Made by a program: the position numbers and the translations under genes | Shown here: positions 17,735 to 30,510 of the stretch, piece after piece | Layout of the letters: each line of letters starts with the position of its first letter | Position numbering within the stretch: the first letter of the stretch is position 1 | Source of the DNA: PFJX01 sp044227325 | GTDB lineage: Bacteria > Pseudomonadota > Gammaproteobacteria > Burkholderiales > Thiobacillaceae | Assembly: GCA_044227325.1 (NCBI GenBank) | Contig: JBGAFI010000015.1 | Span: 1 to 64,000 of the forward strand | DNA: 64,000 nt | Reading direction: 5' to 3' | Notes under the pieces: generated by a model | Told to the model about the DNA's origin: nothing | Seen by the model: the letters and a program-made list of their open reading frames with translations, nothing else | The model's database searches: none

Positions 17735-17971
17735 ATGACCAAAGGGCTGCAACTACAAGACCCATTTCTGAACGCCCTGCGTCAGGAACAGGTGCAGGTG
17801 TCCGTTTACCTGGTGAACGGCATCAAGCTCCAGGGTCACATCGAGAGCTTCGACCAGTACGTGGTTCTGCTCAAGAACGCCGTCACCCAGATGGTCTACA
17901 AGCACGCCATCTCCACCGTGGTGCCCGCGCGCCCGGTTCTGCTCCAGCGCGCCGGTGGAGACGACGCCTGA
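17735..17971 (+). CDS. hfq: RNA chaperone Hfq
   Basis: A 78-residue Sm-like protein that forms a hexameric ring and pairs small RNAs with mRNAs. The sequence carries Sm1 (QVSVYLVNGIKLQGHI, FDQYVVLL) and Sm2 (VYKHAISTV, including the YKHA signature). It is short at the C-terminus, as in many betaproteobacteria. AGAAGG lies before the start. It heads the conserved run hfq-hflX-hflK-hflC, with 39 bases to hflX; a TAGAAT box at 17691 could be a -10 element but has no clear -35 partner. Confidence 0.98.
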   Translation: MTKGLQLQDPFLNALRQEQVQVSVYLVNGIKLQGHIESFDQYVVLLKNAVTQMVYKHAISTVVPARPVLLQRAGGDDA

Positions 17972-18010
17972 ATCCGTCACCCGCCATCTTCCCATTGAGC
18001 GCTCCCCTTC

Positions 18011-19192
18011 ATGTTTGAACGCCCGGATCGGGGGGAGGCGGTCGTCCTCGCCTCCCTCGATTTCGGCGATCCCGATTACGCTGAAAGCCTCGCGGAACTG
18101 AAGCTGCTGGCCGCCAGCGCGGGCCTCCGCGTGGCCGCCGTGGTGGAGGGCAAGCGCGGCAAGCCGGACGCGGCCCTGTTCGCCGGCTCCGGCAAGGCCG
18201 ACGAGATCGGCGACGCGGCGAAGGCGGCGGACGCCTCTCTGGTCATCTTCAATCACGAACTGTCCCCGGTCCAGGAGCGCAACCTGGAGCGCCGGCTGCA
18301 ATGCCGGGTGCTGGACCGCACCGCGCTGATCCTGGACATCTTCGCCCTGCGCGCGCGCAGCAACGAGGGCAAGCTGCAGGTGGAGCTGGCCCAGTTGCGC
18401 CACTACTCCACCCGCCTGGTGCGCGGCTGGACCCACCTGGAGCGGCAGAAGGGCGGCATCGGCATGCGCGGCGGTCCCGGCGAGACCCAGTTGGAACTGG
18501 ACCGGCGCATGATCGGCAACAAGATCAAGACCATCGAGTCGCGCCTGGACAAGCTGGCCAAGAGCCGCGCCCTGCAGCGGCGCAGCCGCCAGCGCGGCGG
18601 GGTGCTCCAGGTGTCCCTGGTGGGCTATACCAACGCGGGCAAGTCCACCCTGTTCAACGCCCTCACCAAGGCCGGCGCCTACGCGGCCGACCAGTTGTTC
18701 GCCACCCTGGACACCACCTCGCGCCGGGTCTGGGTGCCGGAGGCGGGCCAGGAGGTGGTGCTGTCGGACACCGTCGGCTTCATCACCCGTCTGCCCCATA
18801 CCCTGGTGGCCGCTTTCCACGCCACCCTGGAGGAGACCGCCCACGCCGACGTGCTGCTGCACGTGGTGGATTCGGCCAGCCCGAACCGGGACCGGCAGAT
18901 GGAGGAGGTGGAGAAGGTGCTGAAGGAGATCGGCGCGGAACATGTGCCCCAGTTCCGGGTCATGAACAAGATCGATTTGACCGAGGCCGAGCCTCATGTG
19001 GCGCGGGACGAGTATGGTAAGATTGCCGCCGTTTGGCTCTCCGCCAGGACTGGCGCGGGTATCGAGCTGCTTCGGGGGGCTTTGGCGGAACTGGCGCGGG
19101 ACTTGCGCGAAATGGCGGCCAAACCCGCCGAAACCCTCCCAACCTTCATGGAAACCAACTTCAATGGCCTGGAACGACCCCCAATGGGGTAA
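18011..19192 (+). CDS. hflX: Ribosome-associated GTPase HflX
   Basis: A 393-residue GTPase that binds the ribosome and splits stalled or heat-damaged ribosomes. The N-terminal HflX domain carries the glycine-rich RNA-facing segment KGGIGMRGGPGETQLE. The G domain has G1 GYTNAGKST, G3 DTVGF and G4 NKID. Its 3' end overlaps the hflK start by 29 bases in another frame, so translation is probably coupled. Confidence 0.97.
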   Translation: MFERPDRGEAVVLASLDFGDPDYAESLAELKLLAASAGLRVAAVVEGKRGKPDAALFAGSGKADEIGDAAKAADASLVIFNHELSPVQERNLERRLQCRVLDRTALILDIFALRARSNEGKLQVELAQLRHYSTRLVRGWTHLERQKGGIGMRGGPGETQLELDRRMIGNKIKTIESRLDKLAKSRALQRRSRQRGGVLQVSLVGYTNAGKSTLFNALTKAGAYAADQLFATLDTTSRRVWVPEAGQEVVLSDTVGFITRLPHTLVAAFHATLEETAHADVLLHVVDSASPNRDRQMEEVEKVLKEIGAEHVPQFRVMNKIDLTEAEPHVARDEYGKIAAVWLSARTGAGIELLRGALAELARDLREMAAKPAETLPTFMETNFNGLERPPMG

Positions 19193-20390
19193 CCAGAACG
19201 GCGGCAACAAGAACAATGGTGGCCCGCCGGATCTCGACGAACTCTGGAAAAACTTCAACAAGCGCCTGAACGGCATGTTCGGCCGCAAGGGCGGCGGCAG
19301 CGGCGGCGACGAACCACCGACCCGCATCGGCGGACCGGACTTCAACATCCCCGGCGGCGCGGGGCTGCTGGTCGGTCTGGCTCTCGTGGTCTGGCTGGCG
19401 TCCGGCTTCTATATCGTCGACGCGGGCGAGCGTGGCGTCGTGCTGCGCTTCGGCAAGTACGCCGAATCCACCATGCCCGGTCCGCGCTGGCATCTGCCCT
19501 ATCCGGTGGAAGCGGTCGAAGTGGTCAACGTGGAGCAGGTACGCACCGTCGAAGTGGGCTACAAGAACAGTGTCAAGACCAAGGTTCCGGGCGAGGCCCT
19601 GATGCTGACCGACGACGAGAACATCATCGACCTCCAGTTCTCCGTGCAATACACCCTGAAAGACCCGGAAGACTACCTGTTCGCCAACCGGGATCCGGAC
19701 GAGGCGGTCAAGCAGGCCGCCGAGACCGCGATGCGTGAGATCGTCGGCAAGAGCAAGATGGACTACGTGCTTTACGAGGGCCGCGCCGACATCGCCATGC
19801 GCGCCACCAAGTTGATGCAGGACATCCTGGATCGCTACAAGACCGGCATCAATATCAGCAAGCTCAATATGCAGAACGCCCAGCCCCCCGAGCAGGTGCA
19901 GGCCGCCTTCGACGACGCGGTCAAGGCCGGCCAGGACCGGGAGCGCCTGAAGAACGAAGGCCAGGCCTATGCCAACGACGTCATTCCGAGGGCGCGCGGC
20001 GTCGCCGCCCGCCTGCTGGAAGAGGCCAGCGGCCACAAGCAGCGCGTGGTGGCCCAGGCCGAGGGCGACGCGTCCCGCTTCAAGCAGATTCTGGTGGAGT
20101 ACGCCAAGGCGCCCCAGGTCACCCGCGAGCGTCTCTACCAGGACACCATGCAACAGGTCATGTCCAACACCACCAAGGTGCTGGTGGACGACAAGCAGGG
20201 CGGCAACCTGCTCTACCTGCCCCTCGACAAACTCATGCAGATGACCCAGTCCGGCAACGCTTCGACACAACCTTCGCCCGATTCCCTGGCCTCGCGTCCG
20301 CTGGAGCAGCCCGCCCAGACCCAATCCCAGGACGGTCTGTTCCGCTCCCGTGACGCCTTCCGCAATCGTGATCGGGAGGATCGGCCATGA
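19164..20390 (+). CDS. hflK: HflK, SPFH-family modulator of FtsH protease
   Basis: A 408-residue inner-membrane protein. An N-terminal cytoplasmic Gly/Asn-rich stretch (WNDPQWG, then many G and N) precedes one membrane helix (GLLVGLALVVWLASGFYIV, about residues 63-82) and a periplasmic SPFH/band-7 domain beginning GERGVVLRFGK. With HflC it forms a cage around FtsH and limits its access to membrane proteins. The start at ATG 19164 lies inside the end of hflX. It overlaps hflC by four bases (ATGA). Confidence 0.96.
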   Translation: MAWNDPQWGNQNGGNKNNGGPPDLDELWKNFNKRLNGMFGRKGGGSGGDEPPTRIGGPDFNIPGGAGLLVGLALVVWLASGFYIVDAGERGVVLRFGKYAESTMPGPRWHLPYPVEAVEVVNVEQVRTVEVGYKNSVKTKVPGEALMLTDDENIIDLQFSVQYTLKDPEDYLFANRDPDEAVKQAAETAMREIVGKSKMDYVLYEGRADIAMRATKLMQDILDRYKTGINISKLNMQNAQPPEQVQAAFDDAVKAGQDRERLKNEGQAYANDVIPRARGVAARLLEEASGHKQRVVAQAEGDASRFKQILVEYAKAPQVTRERLYQDTMQQVMSNTTKVLVDDKQGGNLLYLPLDKLMQMTQSGNASTQPSPDSLASRPLEQPAQTQSQDGLFRSRDAFRNRDREDRP

Positions 20391-21265
20391 TGAAACATCT
20401 CACCGGCGTCGTCATCGCCCTGGTCGTTCTCCTGCTGCTGCTTTCCCTTTCCCTCTACACCGTGGACCAGCGCCAGGCCGCGATGGTGTTCCAGTTGGGC
20501 GAGATCGTCCGCGTCAACAAGGATCCCGGTCTGTATCTGAAAGTACCTTTTGTCCAGAACGTGCGCTATTTCGATACCCGCGTGCTGACTCTGGACGCGG
20601 TGGACCCGGAGCGTTTCATCACCTCCGAGAAGAAAAATGTCCTGGTGGACTACTTCATCAAATGGCGCATCTACGACGTGGAGAAGTTCTACGTCAGCTT
20701 TTCCGGCGACGAACGACAGGCCGCTAACCGCGTGGCAAAAACTGTGAATGCCGGCATGTTTGAAGAATTCGGTAAACGCACTGTGCATGACGTGGTGTCC
20801 GGCGAACGAGACGACGTGATGGCCTCCCTGCGCAGTAAGGCCGATCTCGATGTTCGCCGCTATGGTGTAGAGGTGCTGGACGTGCGCATCAAGCGGGTCG
20901 ATCTGCCCAGCGAGGTGAGCGAATCCGTGTACCGGCGCATGGATGCGGAACGCAAGCGGGTCGCCAACGAGCTGCGCTCCACCGGCGCCGCCGAGGCCGA
21001 GAAGATCCGCGCCGACGCCGACCGCCAGCGCGAGGTCATCATCGCCGAGGCCTACCGTGACGCCCAGCGCATCAAGGGCGAGGGCGACGGCAAGGCCTCC
21101 GCCATTTATGGCGACGCCTACGGCCGCAATCCGGAGTTCTACGCCTTCTACCGCAGCATGGAGTCCTACCGGAACAGTTTCCGCAACAAGAACGACCTGA
21201 TGGTCGTGCAACCGAATTCCGAGTTCTTCCGCTACATGAAGTCCTCGAAGGGCGGCGGCAAGTAA
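20387..21265 (+). CDS. hflC: HflC, SPFH-family modulator of FtsH protease
   Basis: A 292-residue partner of HflK. One N-terminal membrane helix (VVIALVVLLLLLSLSLYTV) is followed by an SPFH domain (VDQRQAAMVFQLGEIV) and a long charged helix with repeated Ala/Glu/Arg (about residues 190-240). Start codons are doubled (ATGATG); the first overlaps the hflK stop. Confidence 0.97.
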   Translation: MMKHLTGVVIALVVLLLLLSLSLYTVDQRQAAMVFQLGEIVRVNKDPGLYLKVPFVQNVRYFDTRVLTLDAVDPERFITSEKKNVLVDYFIKWRIYDVEKFYVSFSGDERQAANRVAKTVNAGMFEEFGKRTVHDVVSGERDDVMASLRSKADLDVRRYGVEVLDVRIKRVDLPSEVSESVYRRMDAERKRVANELRSTGAAEAEKIRADADRQREVIIAEAYRDAQRIKGEGDGKASAIYGDAYGRNPEFYAFYRSMESYRNSFRNKNDLMVVQPNSEFFRYMKSSKGGGK

Positions 21266-21283
21266 TTTCCACCGGTGGCCGGC

Positions 21284-21478
21284 ATGAGTCTGGGGGATAT
21301 CTTCATACCCGCGCTGGCCCTGATGCTGGTCATGGAAGGCGTGTTGCCCTTCCTCGCGCCCGCCGCGTGGCGCGAGGCCTTCACCCGCATGATCCGGTTC
21401 AACGACGGCCAGTTGCGTTTCATGGGGCTGATTTCCATGCTCGCCGGTCTGCTGCTTCTGTTATTGACGACCCACTGA
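21284..21478 (+). CDS. DUF2065-family small membrane protein
   Basis: A 64-residue protein with two membrane helices (about residues 3-22 and 45-61) separated by a short basic loop. Its sequence and its place between hflC and hisZ match the DUF2065 proteins found there in many beta- and gammaproteobacteria. Function unknown. ATG 21284 is used; a GTG at 21275 is possible. Confidence 0.85.
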   Translation: MSLGDIFIPALALMLVMEGVLPFLAPAAWREAFTRMIRFNDGQLRFMGLISMLAGLLLLLLTTH

Positions 21479-21502
21479 TTCCCGCTTGACCGCTTCCGCC
21501 CG

Positions 21503-22651
21503 ATGACAACCGCCTGGCTCCTCCCCGAATACGTCGAAGACATCCTGCCCCACTACGCGCGGGCGGCGGAGCAATTGCGGCGGCGCCTGCTCGACCTGTT
21601 CGACGCCCATGGCTACGATCTGGTCAGCCCGCCCCTGGTGGAGTATCTCGATTCCCTGCTCACCGGCGCGGCGCGCGACCTGGACCTGAAAACCTTCAAG
21701 GTGGTGGATGGCCTGTCCGGCCGCCTGCTCGGCGTGCGCGCCGACATGACGCCCCAGGCCGCCCGCATCGATGCCCATCTCATCAACCACCAGGGTCCGA
21801 CCCGGCTTTGCTATGCCGGCCCGGTGCTGCGCACCAAGCCTTCCGGCATGGGCAGCCGGGAGCCGTTCCAGGTGGGGGCGGAGCTGTTCGGCCACGCCGG
21901 CATCGAGGCGGATCTGGAAATCCAGGCACTGCTGCTGGCCGCCCTGAATGCCGCCGGCGTGCCCGGCATGCGCCTGAGCCTGGGCCATGCCGGCCTGTTC
22001 CGCGCCCTGTCCGCGGGCGCGGGCCTGGCGGAGGATCGCTCCGCCGCATTGTTCGCCGCATTGCGCGACAAGGATGTGCCGGAAGTCGATGCCCTGACCG
22101 AGGGCTTGGCGACTGCCTGGCGCGATGCCTTCCGCGCGCTGCCCAATCTCTACGGCGGTCGCGCCGCCCTGAGCGCCGCCCGCGCGGCCCTGCCCGACCT
22201 GCCCGCCGTCGGCCGGGCGCTGGACGACCTGGATCGTCTGCTCGCGGCGGGGCGGGGAGCCGATCTGTCCGTGGATCTGGCCGACCTGCGCGGCGATGGC
22301 TACCACAACGGCGTCATGTTCGCCGCCTATGCCGGCGGCCAGTCCCGCGCCGTCGCCCTGGGCGGGCGCTACGACGGCGCCGGCGCGGTGTTCGGCCGCA
22401 GCCGCGCGGCCACCGGCTTCTCGCTGGACCTGCGCCAGATTCTCGATTGCCTGCCGGACCCGGCGCCGCGCGCGGCCATCCTCGCGCCCGCTACGGACGA
22501 CGCGGCCCTGGCCGCCGCCATCGCCGACCTGCGCGCCGCCGGCGAACGCGTGGTGGTGGAACTGCCTGGCCATGAGGGCCGGCAGGCCGAACTGGGCTGC
22601 GACCGCAAATTAATCCGGCAAGGCGCCGATTGGCTGGTGCAAACTCTCTAA
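21503..22651 (+). CDS. hisZ: HisZ, ATP phosphoribosyltransferase regulatory subunit
   Basis: A 382-residue paralogue of histidyl-tRNA synthetase that lacks aminoacylation. It activates the short-form HisG and mediates histidine feedback in the first step of histidine biosynthesis. Class II synthetase-like elements are visible: LLDLFDAHGYDLVSPPLVEY (motif 1 region), VRADMTPQAARI (motif 2 region) and ALGGRYDG near the end. It is followed by purA, the usual betaproteobacterial order. Its presence implies a short hisG elsewhere in the genome. Confidence 0.95.
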   Translation: MTTAWLLPEYVEDILPHYARAAEQLRRRLLDLFDAHGYDLVSPPLVEYLDSLLTGAARDLDLKTFKVVDGLSGRLLGVRADMTPQAARIDAHLINHQGPTRLCYAGPVLRTKPSGMGSREPFQVGAELFGHAGIEADLEIQALLLAALNAAGVPGMRLSLGHAGLFRALSAGAGLAEDRSAALFAALRDKDVPEVDALTEGLATAWRDAFRALPNLYGGRAALSAARAALPDLPAVGRALDDLDRLLAAGRGADLSVDLADLRGDGYHNGVMFAAYAGGQSRAVALGGRYDGAGAVFGRSRAATGFSLDLRQILDCLPDPAPRAAILAPATDDAALAAAIADLRAAGERVVVELPGHEGRQAELGCDRKLIRQGADWLVQTL

Positions 22652-22706
22652 GTTCTCGGTCCGGGACCGGTTAGCCGGCGCCGGGCGTTTTAAAAAGGGA
22701 TAGAAC

Positions 22707-23999
<1,293 letters not shown>

Positions 24000-24051
24000 T
24001 TCCCGCTCCCGGGCGATAGCAGGGCGCGTCATCGACCAGGCCGGATCAGGA

Positions 24052-26250
24052 ATGCCGATTCCTAGTCTGCTTCCGGCCGCGATGCGCGCCCTGTTTGTTT
24101 TCTCCCTGCTTTTCCTCGCCGCCTGCTCGCCGCCGGCCAACAGCCCCTATCCCGACGAGGCGGCGGGCAAGGGCGCCGGCAAGTCCGTGCTCTATTCCGC
24201 TTTCGACGAGCGGCCCAAGCACCTCGATCCGGCCCGTTCCTACAGCGAGAACGAGGCCGTCTATCTGGGCAACATCTACGAGCCGCCGCTGCAATACCAC
24301 TTTCTCAAGCGGCCCTACCAGCTTGAGCCCCAGTCCGCGGCGGCGATGCCCAGGGTGCGCTATTTCGACGCCCGGGGACGGCCGCTGCCGGACGACGTGG
24401 AATCCTCCCGGATCGCCGTGTCGGAGTATGAAATCCGCCTGAAACCCGGCATCCGCTACCAGCCCCATCCCTGCTTCGCCAAGGACGTGAACGGCAAGCC
24501 GCGCTACGTGCCGATCAAACCGGAGGAATTGGCGGACATCGACAAATTCCAGGATTTCGCCGAGACCGGCACGCGCGAACTGACCGCCGAGGATTTCGTC
24601 TACCAGATCCGCCGCCTGGCCCATCCCCGGGTGCAATCGCCCATCCTCGGCCTGATGAGCGATTACATCGTCGGCCTGAAGGAACTCGCCCGAGCCCTGG
24701 ACAAGGCGGCGAAGCCGCTGGCCAAGGACGCCTATCTCGATATCGGCAAGTTCGATTTCCAGGGCGCCTACGTGGTGGACCGCTACACCTATCGGGTGCG
24801 CATCAAGGGCAAGTATCCCCAGTTCCTCTACTGGTTGGCCATGACCTTCTTCGCGCCGGTGCCGGAGGAGGCGGAACGCTTCTATACCCAGCCGGGCATG
24901 GCGGAGAAGAACTTCACCCTGGACTGGCAGCCGGTGGGCACGGGCGCGTATTACCTGGCGGAGAACGATCCCAACCTGGTCATGCGCCTGGCGCGCAATC
25001 CGAACTACCACGAGGATTTCTACCCCGGCGAGGGCGAGCCGGGGGACCGGGAGTCGGGCATGTTGGACGACGCGGGCAAGCGCCTGCCCATGGTGGACGA
25101 GGTGGTCTACACCCTGGAAAAGGAGGGCGTGCCCTACTGGAACAAGTTCCTCCAGGGTTATTACGACGCCTCCGGGGTGAGCTCCGACAGCTTCGACCAG
25201 GCCATCCGCATGAACGCGGATGGCCAGCCCGACCTGACGCCGGAGATGCGGGAACGGGGCATCTCCCTCTCCACCGCGGTGCGGGCGTCCAACTGGTACA
25301 TGGGTTTCAACATGCTGGACCCGGTGGTGGGTGGACAGACAAGCCGCGCGCGCAAGCTGCGCCAGGCCCTGTCCATCGCCCTCGATTACGAGGAGTTCGT
25401 CTCGATCTTCCTGAACGGGCGCGGCCTGCCCGGCCAGGGGCCGCTGCCGCCGGGCATCTTCGGCCAGCGCGACGGCGAGGCGGGCATCAACCCGGTGGTG
25501 TATCGCTGGGTGGAGGATGCCAAGGGCGGACATCCCCAGCGCCGCTCCATCGAGGAGGCGAAACGCCTGCTCGCCGAGGCCGGCTATCCCGGCGGCCGCG
25601 ACGCGGCCACCGGCCAGGCCCTGACCCTGAATTTCGACACCATGGCCAGCGGTCCCGAGGCCAAGTCGCGCCTGGACTGGTTCCGCAAGCAGTTCGCCAA
25701 GCTGGACATCCAGCTGGTGGTGCGGGCGACGGACTACAACCGATTCCAGGACAAGATGCTCAAGGGCAACGCCCAATTGTTCGAATGGGGCTGGAACGCG
25801 GACTACCCGGACCCGGAAAATTTCATGTTCCTGCTCTACGGTCCCAACAAGAAGGTGGGCAACAACGGCGAGAACGCGGCGAACTACGAGAACCCGGAAT
25901 TCGACCGCCTGTTCGAGCGGATGAAGGACATGGACAACAGCCCGGAGCGGCAGGCGGTGATCGATCGCATGGTGGCCATCGCGCGGGAGGACGCGCCCTG
26001 GGTGTACTGTTTCTATCCCAAGAGTTTCGGTCTGCGGCACGCCTGGGTGAAGAACGCGAAAACCAACCTGATGGCCCACAACCAGCTCAAGTACCGGCGC
26101 GTGGACCCGGCCGCCCGCGCCGCCTACCAAGCCAGATGGAACCAGCCGGTGTTGTGGCCGCTGGCGGTCGCCGTCCTGGCGCTGGCGGCGCTGGTCTGGC
26201 CGGCGCTGGCCGCCTACCGCAAGCGGCAGAAGGCTACGGCGCATGCTTAA
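24052..26250 (+). CDS. ABC transporter family-5 (oligopeptide-type) substrate-binding lipoprotein with C-terminal membrane helix
   Basis: A 732-residue extracytoplasmic binding protein of the DppA/OppA group. The N-terminus has a lipobox (FLAAC), so it should be lipid-anchored after signal peptidase II. Family-5 features include the opening phrase KHLDPARSYSEN and the ADYPDPENF motif near the C-terminus. Unusually, the last 35 residues form a hydrophobic helix (LAVAVLALAALVWPALAAY) followed by a basic tail RKRQK, so the protein may be anchored at both ends. It opens a four-gene importer operon and overlaps the first permease gene by eight bases. ATG 24082 is an alternative start. Confidence 0.92.
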   Translation: MPIPSLLPAAMRALFVFSLLFLAACSPPANSPYPDEAAGKGAGKSVLYSAFDERPKHLDPARSYSENEAVYLGNIYEPPLQYHFLKRPYQLEPQSAAAMPRVRYFDARGRPLPDDVESSRIAVSEYEIRLKPGIRYQPHPCFAKDVNGKPRYVPIKPEELADIDKFQDFAETGTRELTAEDFVYQIRRLAHPRVQSPILGLMSDYIVGLKELARALDKAAKPLAKDAYLDIGKFDFQGAYVVDRYTYRVRIKGKYPQFLYWLAMTFFAPVPEEAERFYTQPGMAEKNFTLDWQPVGTGAYYLAENDPNLVMRLARNPNYHEDFYPGEGEPGDRESGMLDDAGKRLPMVDEVVYTLEKEGVPYWNKFLQGYYDASGVSSDSFDQAIRMNADGQPDLTPEMRERGISLSTAVRASNWYMGFNMLDPVVGGQTSRARKLRQALSIALDYEEFVSIFLNGRGLPGQGPLPPGIFGQRDGEAGINPVVYRWVEDAKGGHPQRRSIEEAKRLLAEAGYPGGRDAATGQALTLNFDTMASGPEAKSRLDWFRKQFAKLDIQLVVRATDYNRFQDKMLKGNAQLFEWGWNADYPDPENFMFLLYGPNKKVGNNGENAANYENPEFDRLFERMKDMDNSPERQAVIDRMVAIAREDAPWVYCFYPKSFGLRHAWVKNAKTNLMAHNQLKYRRVDPAARAAYQARWNQPVLWPLAVAVLALAALVWPALAAYRKRQKATAHA

Positions 26251-27220
26251 TTACATCGTCCGCCGCCTGCTCTACGCGATTCCCATCCTGCTCGGGGTGA
26301 ACCTGCTCACCTTCGCCCTGTTCTTCATGGTCAACACGCCGGATGACATGGCGCGCATCCACCTGGGCGCGAAGCACGTCACCAACGAGGCCATCGCCCG
26401 CTGGAAGAGCGAGCACGGCTACGACAAGCCCCTGTTCTTCAACGACGGCGCGCAAGGGCTGGATAAGGCCGCCGACACCCTGTTCGTGGAGAAGTCCCTG
26501 AAGCTGTTCGTGTTGGATTTCGGCGCGGCGGACGACGGGCGCGACATCGCCCGGGAAATCAGGATGCGCATGTGGCCGTCCCTGTCCATCGCCCTGCCCA
26601 CCTTCCTGGTGGGACTGCTGGCCTATATCAGCTTCGCCCTGCTGCTGGTGTTCTTCCGGGGCACGGCCCTGGATACCGCCGGCGTGATCCTGTGCGTCGC
26701 GCTCATGTCCATTTCCGGCCTGTTCTACGTCATCGGCGGCCAATATCTCATGGGCAAACTGTGGCACTGGTTTCCCATCTCCGGCTACCAGCACGGGCTG
26801 GGGGCCTGGAAGTTCCTGCTCATGCCGGTGCTGGTCGGGCTGGTGGGCGGCATCGGCGACTCGTCCCGTTTCTATCGCGCCCTGTTCATCGAGGAGACCG
26901 GCAAGGACTACGTGCGCACGGCGCGCGCCAAGGGCCTGTCGGAACTGCGCGTGCTGTTCCGCCATGTGCTGGGCAACGCCATGATCCCCATCCTCACCGG
27001 GGTGGTGGTGGTGATTCCGCGCCTGTTCCTGGGCGGCTTGATCATCGAATCCTTCTTCGGCATCCCCGGCCTGGGCAGCTACACCATCGATGCGATCCAG
27101 GCCCAGGATTTCGCCGTGGTGCGCTCCATGGTGTTCCTGGGCTCGGTGCTGTACATCGTCGGTCTGGTGCTGACGGACATTTCCTACACCTTGGTGGACC
27201 CGAGGGTGAGGTTGGAATGA
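26243..27220 (+). CDS. Oligopeptide-type ABC transporter permease (DppB-like)
   Basis: A 325-residue inner-membrane permease. The first helix is MLNYIVRRLLYAIPILLGVNLLTF, typical of the DppB/OppB group, and a large periplasmic loop follows. The EAA cytoplasmic loop that contacts the ATPase is visible as YVRTARAKGLSELRVLFRH, followed by FFGIPGLGSYTIDAI. Start and stop overlap the neighbouring genes, so the operon is tightly coupled. Substrate not determined by sequence; peptides or related compounds are likely. Confidence 0.93.
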   Translation: MLNYIVRRLLYAIPILLGVNLLTFALFFMVNTPDDMARIHLGAKHVTNEAIARWKSEHGYDKPLFFNDGAQGLDKAADTLFVEKSLKLFVLDFGAADDGRDIAREIRMRMWPSLSIALPTFLVGLLAYISFALLLVFFRGTALDTAGVILCVALMSISGLFYVIGGQYLMGKLWHWFPISGYQHGLGAWKFLLMPVLVGLVGGIGDSSRFYRALFIEETGKDYVRTARAKGLSELRVLFRHVLGNAMIPILTGVVVVIPRLFLGGLIIESFFGIPGLGSYTIDAIQAQDFAVVRSMVFLGSVLYIVGLVLTDISYTLVDPRVRLE

Positions 27221-28562
27221 GCTTCAAGCCGATCCTGCTCTGGTCCGACGGGCTGATCCTGCTGCTGCTGGCGGTGATCGCGGCCGGGGTCTGGCTGGCG
27301 CGCAACAACGAGACCCTGCGCGCGCCCCTGCGCCAGGTCCGGGCCAATCCCATGGGCGCGTCCACCGCCCTGATTCTGGCGATCTATGCGGGCGTCGGTC
27401 TGCTGGACTCCCTGCATTTCGTGGAACGCCTGCCGGACGCGCCGGGCAAGGAAGTCCAGTACAGCGGCGAGGTGTTGTCCGTCCTGGACGCGCTGCTGAC
27501 GCCCTTGCGCGAGAACGTGGAGAAGACCTATTCGGCGCCCTTCGCCACGCATCTTTACACGAAGGAGACGGTGACCGGGCCGAACGGACGGGATATTCGC
27601 GACTACCCGCGCCTGAAGCACGGTGGCGCCCATCTGGCCGACCCTGACAAGGATTTCTGGCCGGATGTGCTGCAGCGGGGGGGATTGGGCCTGCTGGGCG
27701 GAGCGGTGGCCTGGTCGCTGTTTTTCCTGCCCCTTTGGAAAAAAGGCGGATCGCGTCGCGCGATATCGGCAACCCTGTTGGCGATCTTTCTCGCCGGTGG
27801 CCTTCTCGCCGCCCTGGCCGCCCACTACCACGTCCTCGGCACCGACAAGGTGGGTCAGGACGTGCTCTACCTCGCCGTCAAGTCCATCCGCACCGGCCTA
27901 CTCATCGGCACCCTGACCACGCTGGTCATGTTGCCCTTCGCCCTGGGGCTGGGCATCGCGGCGGGGTATTTCGGCGGGCGCGTCGACGATGTCATCCAAT
28001 ATCTCTACACCACGCTCAATTCCATTCCCGGCGTCCTGCTCATCGCCGCATCCGTGCTGGTGGTGCAGGTGCAGATCGAGGCGCATCCGGAACTGTTCGA
28101 CACCGCCGCCGCGCGCGGCGACGTGCGGCTTCTGGCCCTGTGCGCGATCCTGGGCGTGACTGGCTGGACCGGTCTCGCCCGCCTGCTGCGCGCCGAGGCG
28201 CTGAAATTGCGGGAACTGGAATTCGTGCAGGCGGCGCGCGCCTTCGGCGTCACCCATGGACGCATCCTGCTGCGCCATCTGCTGCCCAACGTCATGCATC
28301 TGGTGCTGATCACCGTGGTCATCGATTTCTCCGGCCTGGTGCTGGCGGAAGCGGTGCTGTCCTACGTGGGGGTCGGCGTCGACCCGGCCATGACCAGCTT
28401 CGGCAACATGATCAACGGCGCGCGCCTGGAACTGGCGCGGGAGCCGGTGGTGTGGTGGCAACTGGCCGCCGCCTTCCTGTTCATGTTCGTGCTGGTGCTG
28501 GCGGCGAACCTGTTCGCCGACCAGGTGCGCGACGCCCTGGATCCGAAATCGAAGGGACGCCG

Positions 28563-28566
<4 letters not shown>
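27217..28566 (+). CDS. Oligopeptide-type ABC transporter permease (DppC-like)
   Basis: A 449-residue second permease, longer than the usual 300 or so. Extra length lies in the first half: additional helices at about residues 5-22, 45-60 and 150-165 surround a non-membrane region before the canonical permease domain, which starts around HVLGTDKVGQDVL. The EAA loop is FVQAARAFGVTHGRILLRH. The ATG overlaps the stop of the first permease (AATGA) and its own stop overlaps the ATPase start. Confidence 0.92.
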
Positions 28567-30503
<1,937 letters not shown>

Positions 30504-30510
30504 CGCGGGA

